From NCBI GenBank assembly GCA_034434015.1, contig DAOUAB010000273.1, positions 1 to 48,235 on the forward strand: a stretch of DNA of 48,235 nucleotides, read 5' to 3'. Position numbers and translations under genes: made by a program. This document shows, piece after piece, positions 47,995-48,235 of this stretch. The notes beneath the pieces are model-generated. The model saw only the letters and a list, made by a program, of their open reading frames with translations, was not told the origin of the DNA and did not search any database. This stretch comes from SpSt-583 sp034434015 (GTDB lineage: Bacteria > Chloroflexota > Anaerolineae > Anaerolineales > UBA6663). The number at the start of each line of letters is the position of its first letter. Position 1 is the first letter of the stretch.

Positions 47995-48235
47995 ATGGCA
48001 AAATCAACCGGCAAAATTGTGCAGATCCTGGGCGGCGTGGTGGACTGCGAGTTCCCCGAAGACGGGCTGCCCGAGCTCTTCGACGCCATTGAAGTCCAGC
48101 GCCCGGACGACGAGCCGCTGATCCTGGAGGTGCAGAAGCACCTGGGCAACAACTGGGTCCGCTGCGTGGCGATGGACGCCACCGACGGCCTGCAGCGCGG
48201 CATGACGGCGGTCGGCACCGGCGCCTCCATCCAGG
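47995..48235 (+). CDS. atpD: F1Fo ATP synthase subunit beta (partial, N-terminus only)
   Basis: 80 codons to the window edge. KIVQILGGVVDCEFPEDGLP and IEVQRPDDEPLILEVQKHLG match the N-terminal beta-barrel of AtpD, which precedes the catalytic nucleotide-binding domain not included here. RCVAMDATDGLQRGM is the conserved end of the barrel. GGAGG at 47986-47990 precedes the ATG by 4 nt. Beta is the catalytic subunit of F1. The gene continues the atpA-atpG-atpD order. Confidence 0.93.
   Translation, partial: MAKSTGKIVQILGGVVDCEFPEDGLPELFDAIEVQRPDDEPLILEVQKHLGNNWVRCVAMDATDGLQRGMTAVGTGASIQ

Overview
The window is GC-rich (about two thirds G+C or more by eye) with tightly packed genes. It looks like a chromosomal segment from a Chloroflexota bacterium, probably Anaerolineae, Caldilineae or a relative. 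This placement is an inference from gene content: secreted proteins ending in a YLPLV-like tail, a giant kinase with a beta-propeller ectodomain, a 7TM-GAF-HTH protein and an HD-CHAD fusion. I see no prophage, complete insertion sequence, CRISPR array, rRNA or tRNA. Most genes are housekeeping or metabolic; the unusual features lie in domain architectures and in the repeats and leaders between genes.

Left part (1-11.5 kb): a minus-strand exonuclease-helicase of the DinG type, cut by the left edge; pyrG behind a terminator-containing leader; an S9 peptidase; a hypothetical protein; a small membrane protein; and a polyphosphate-related group (Ppx/GppA phosphatase facing a PaaI thioesterase and an HD-CHAD protein). 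Centre-left (11.5-20.5 kb): a Xer-type recombinase, purine nucleoside phosphorylase, a membrane-anchored ectodomain protein, a GNAT acetyltransferase, a 7TM-GAF-HTH protein, a triple-S1 RNA-binding protein and FtsK with a large insertion. The 20.5-20.7 kb gap carries a 9-mer inverted repeat and a MITE-like element.

Centre (20.7-29 kb): glcD-glcE-glcF and a zinc alcohol dehydrogenase form a 2-hydroxyacid/alcohol oxidation operon. DinB, a MoxR ATPase and a CoxE-like VWA protein follow. Centre-right (29-39 kb): a secreted subtilase overlaps a second secreted protein with a related C-terminal domain. A minus-strand TPR/zinc-ribbon membrane protein is divergent from yebC-ruvC-ruvA-yjjX, and then come proC and a GT-C-like membrane protein.

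Right part (39-48.2 kb): a 1974-residue transmembrane Ser/Thr kinase with about five predicted beta-propellers, a 467-bp repeat-rich gap that holds the atpA promoter and a leader terminator, then atpA, atpG and the start of atpD. The ATP synthase catalytic genes therefore start their own transcription unit without delta or Fo genes directly upstream. Recurrent themes are degenerate 7-mer and 9-mer intergenic repeats, perfect palindromes in gaps, and several genes whose -10 box lies 6-7 nt before the ATG, as expected for leaderless mRNAs. All functional calls come from reading motifs by eye; no database search or folding calculation was run.
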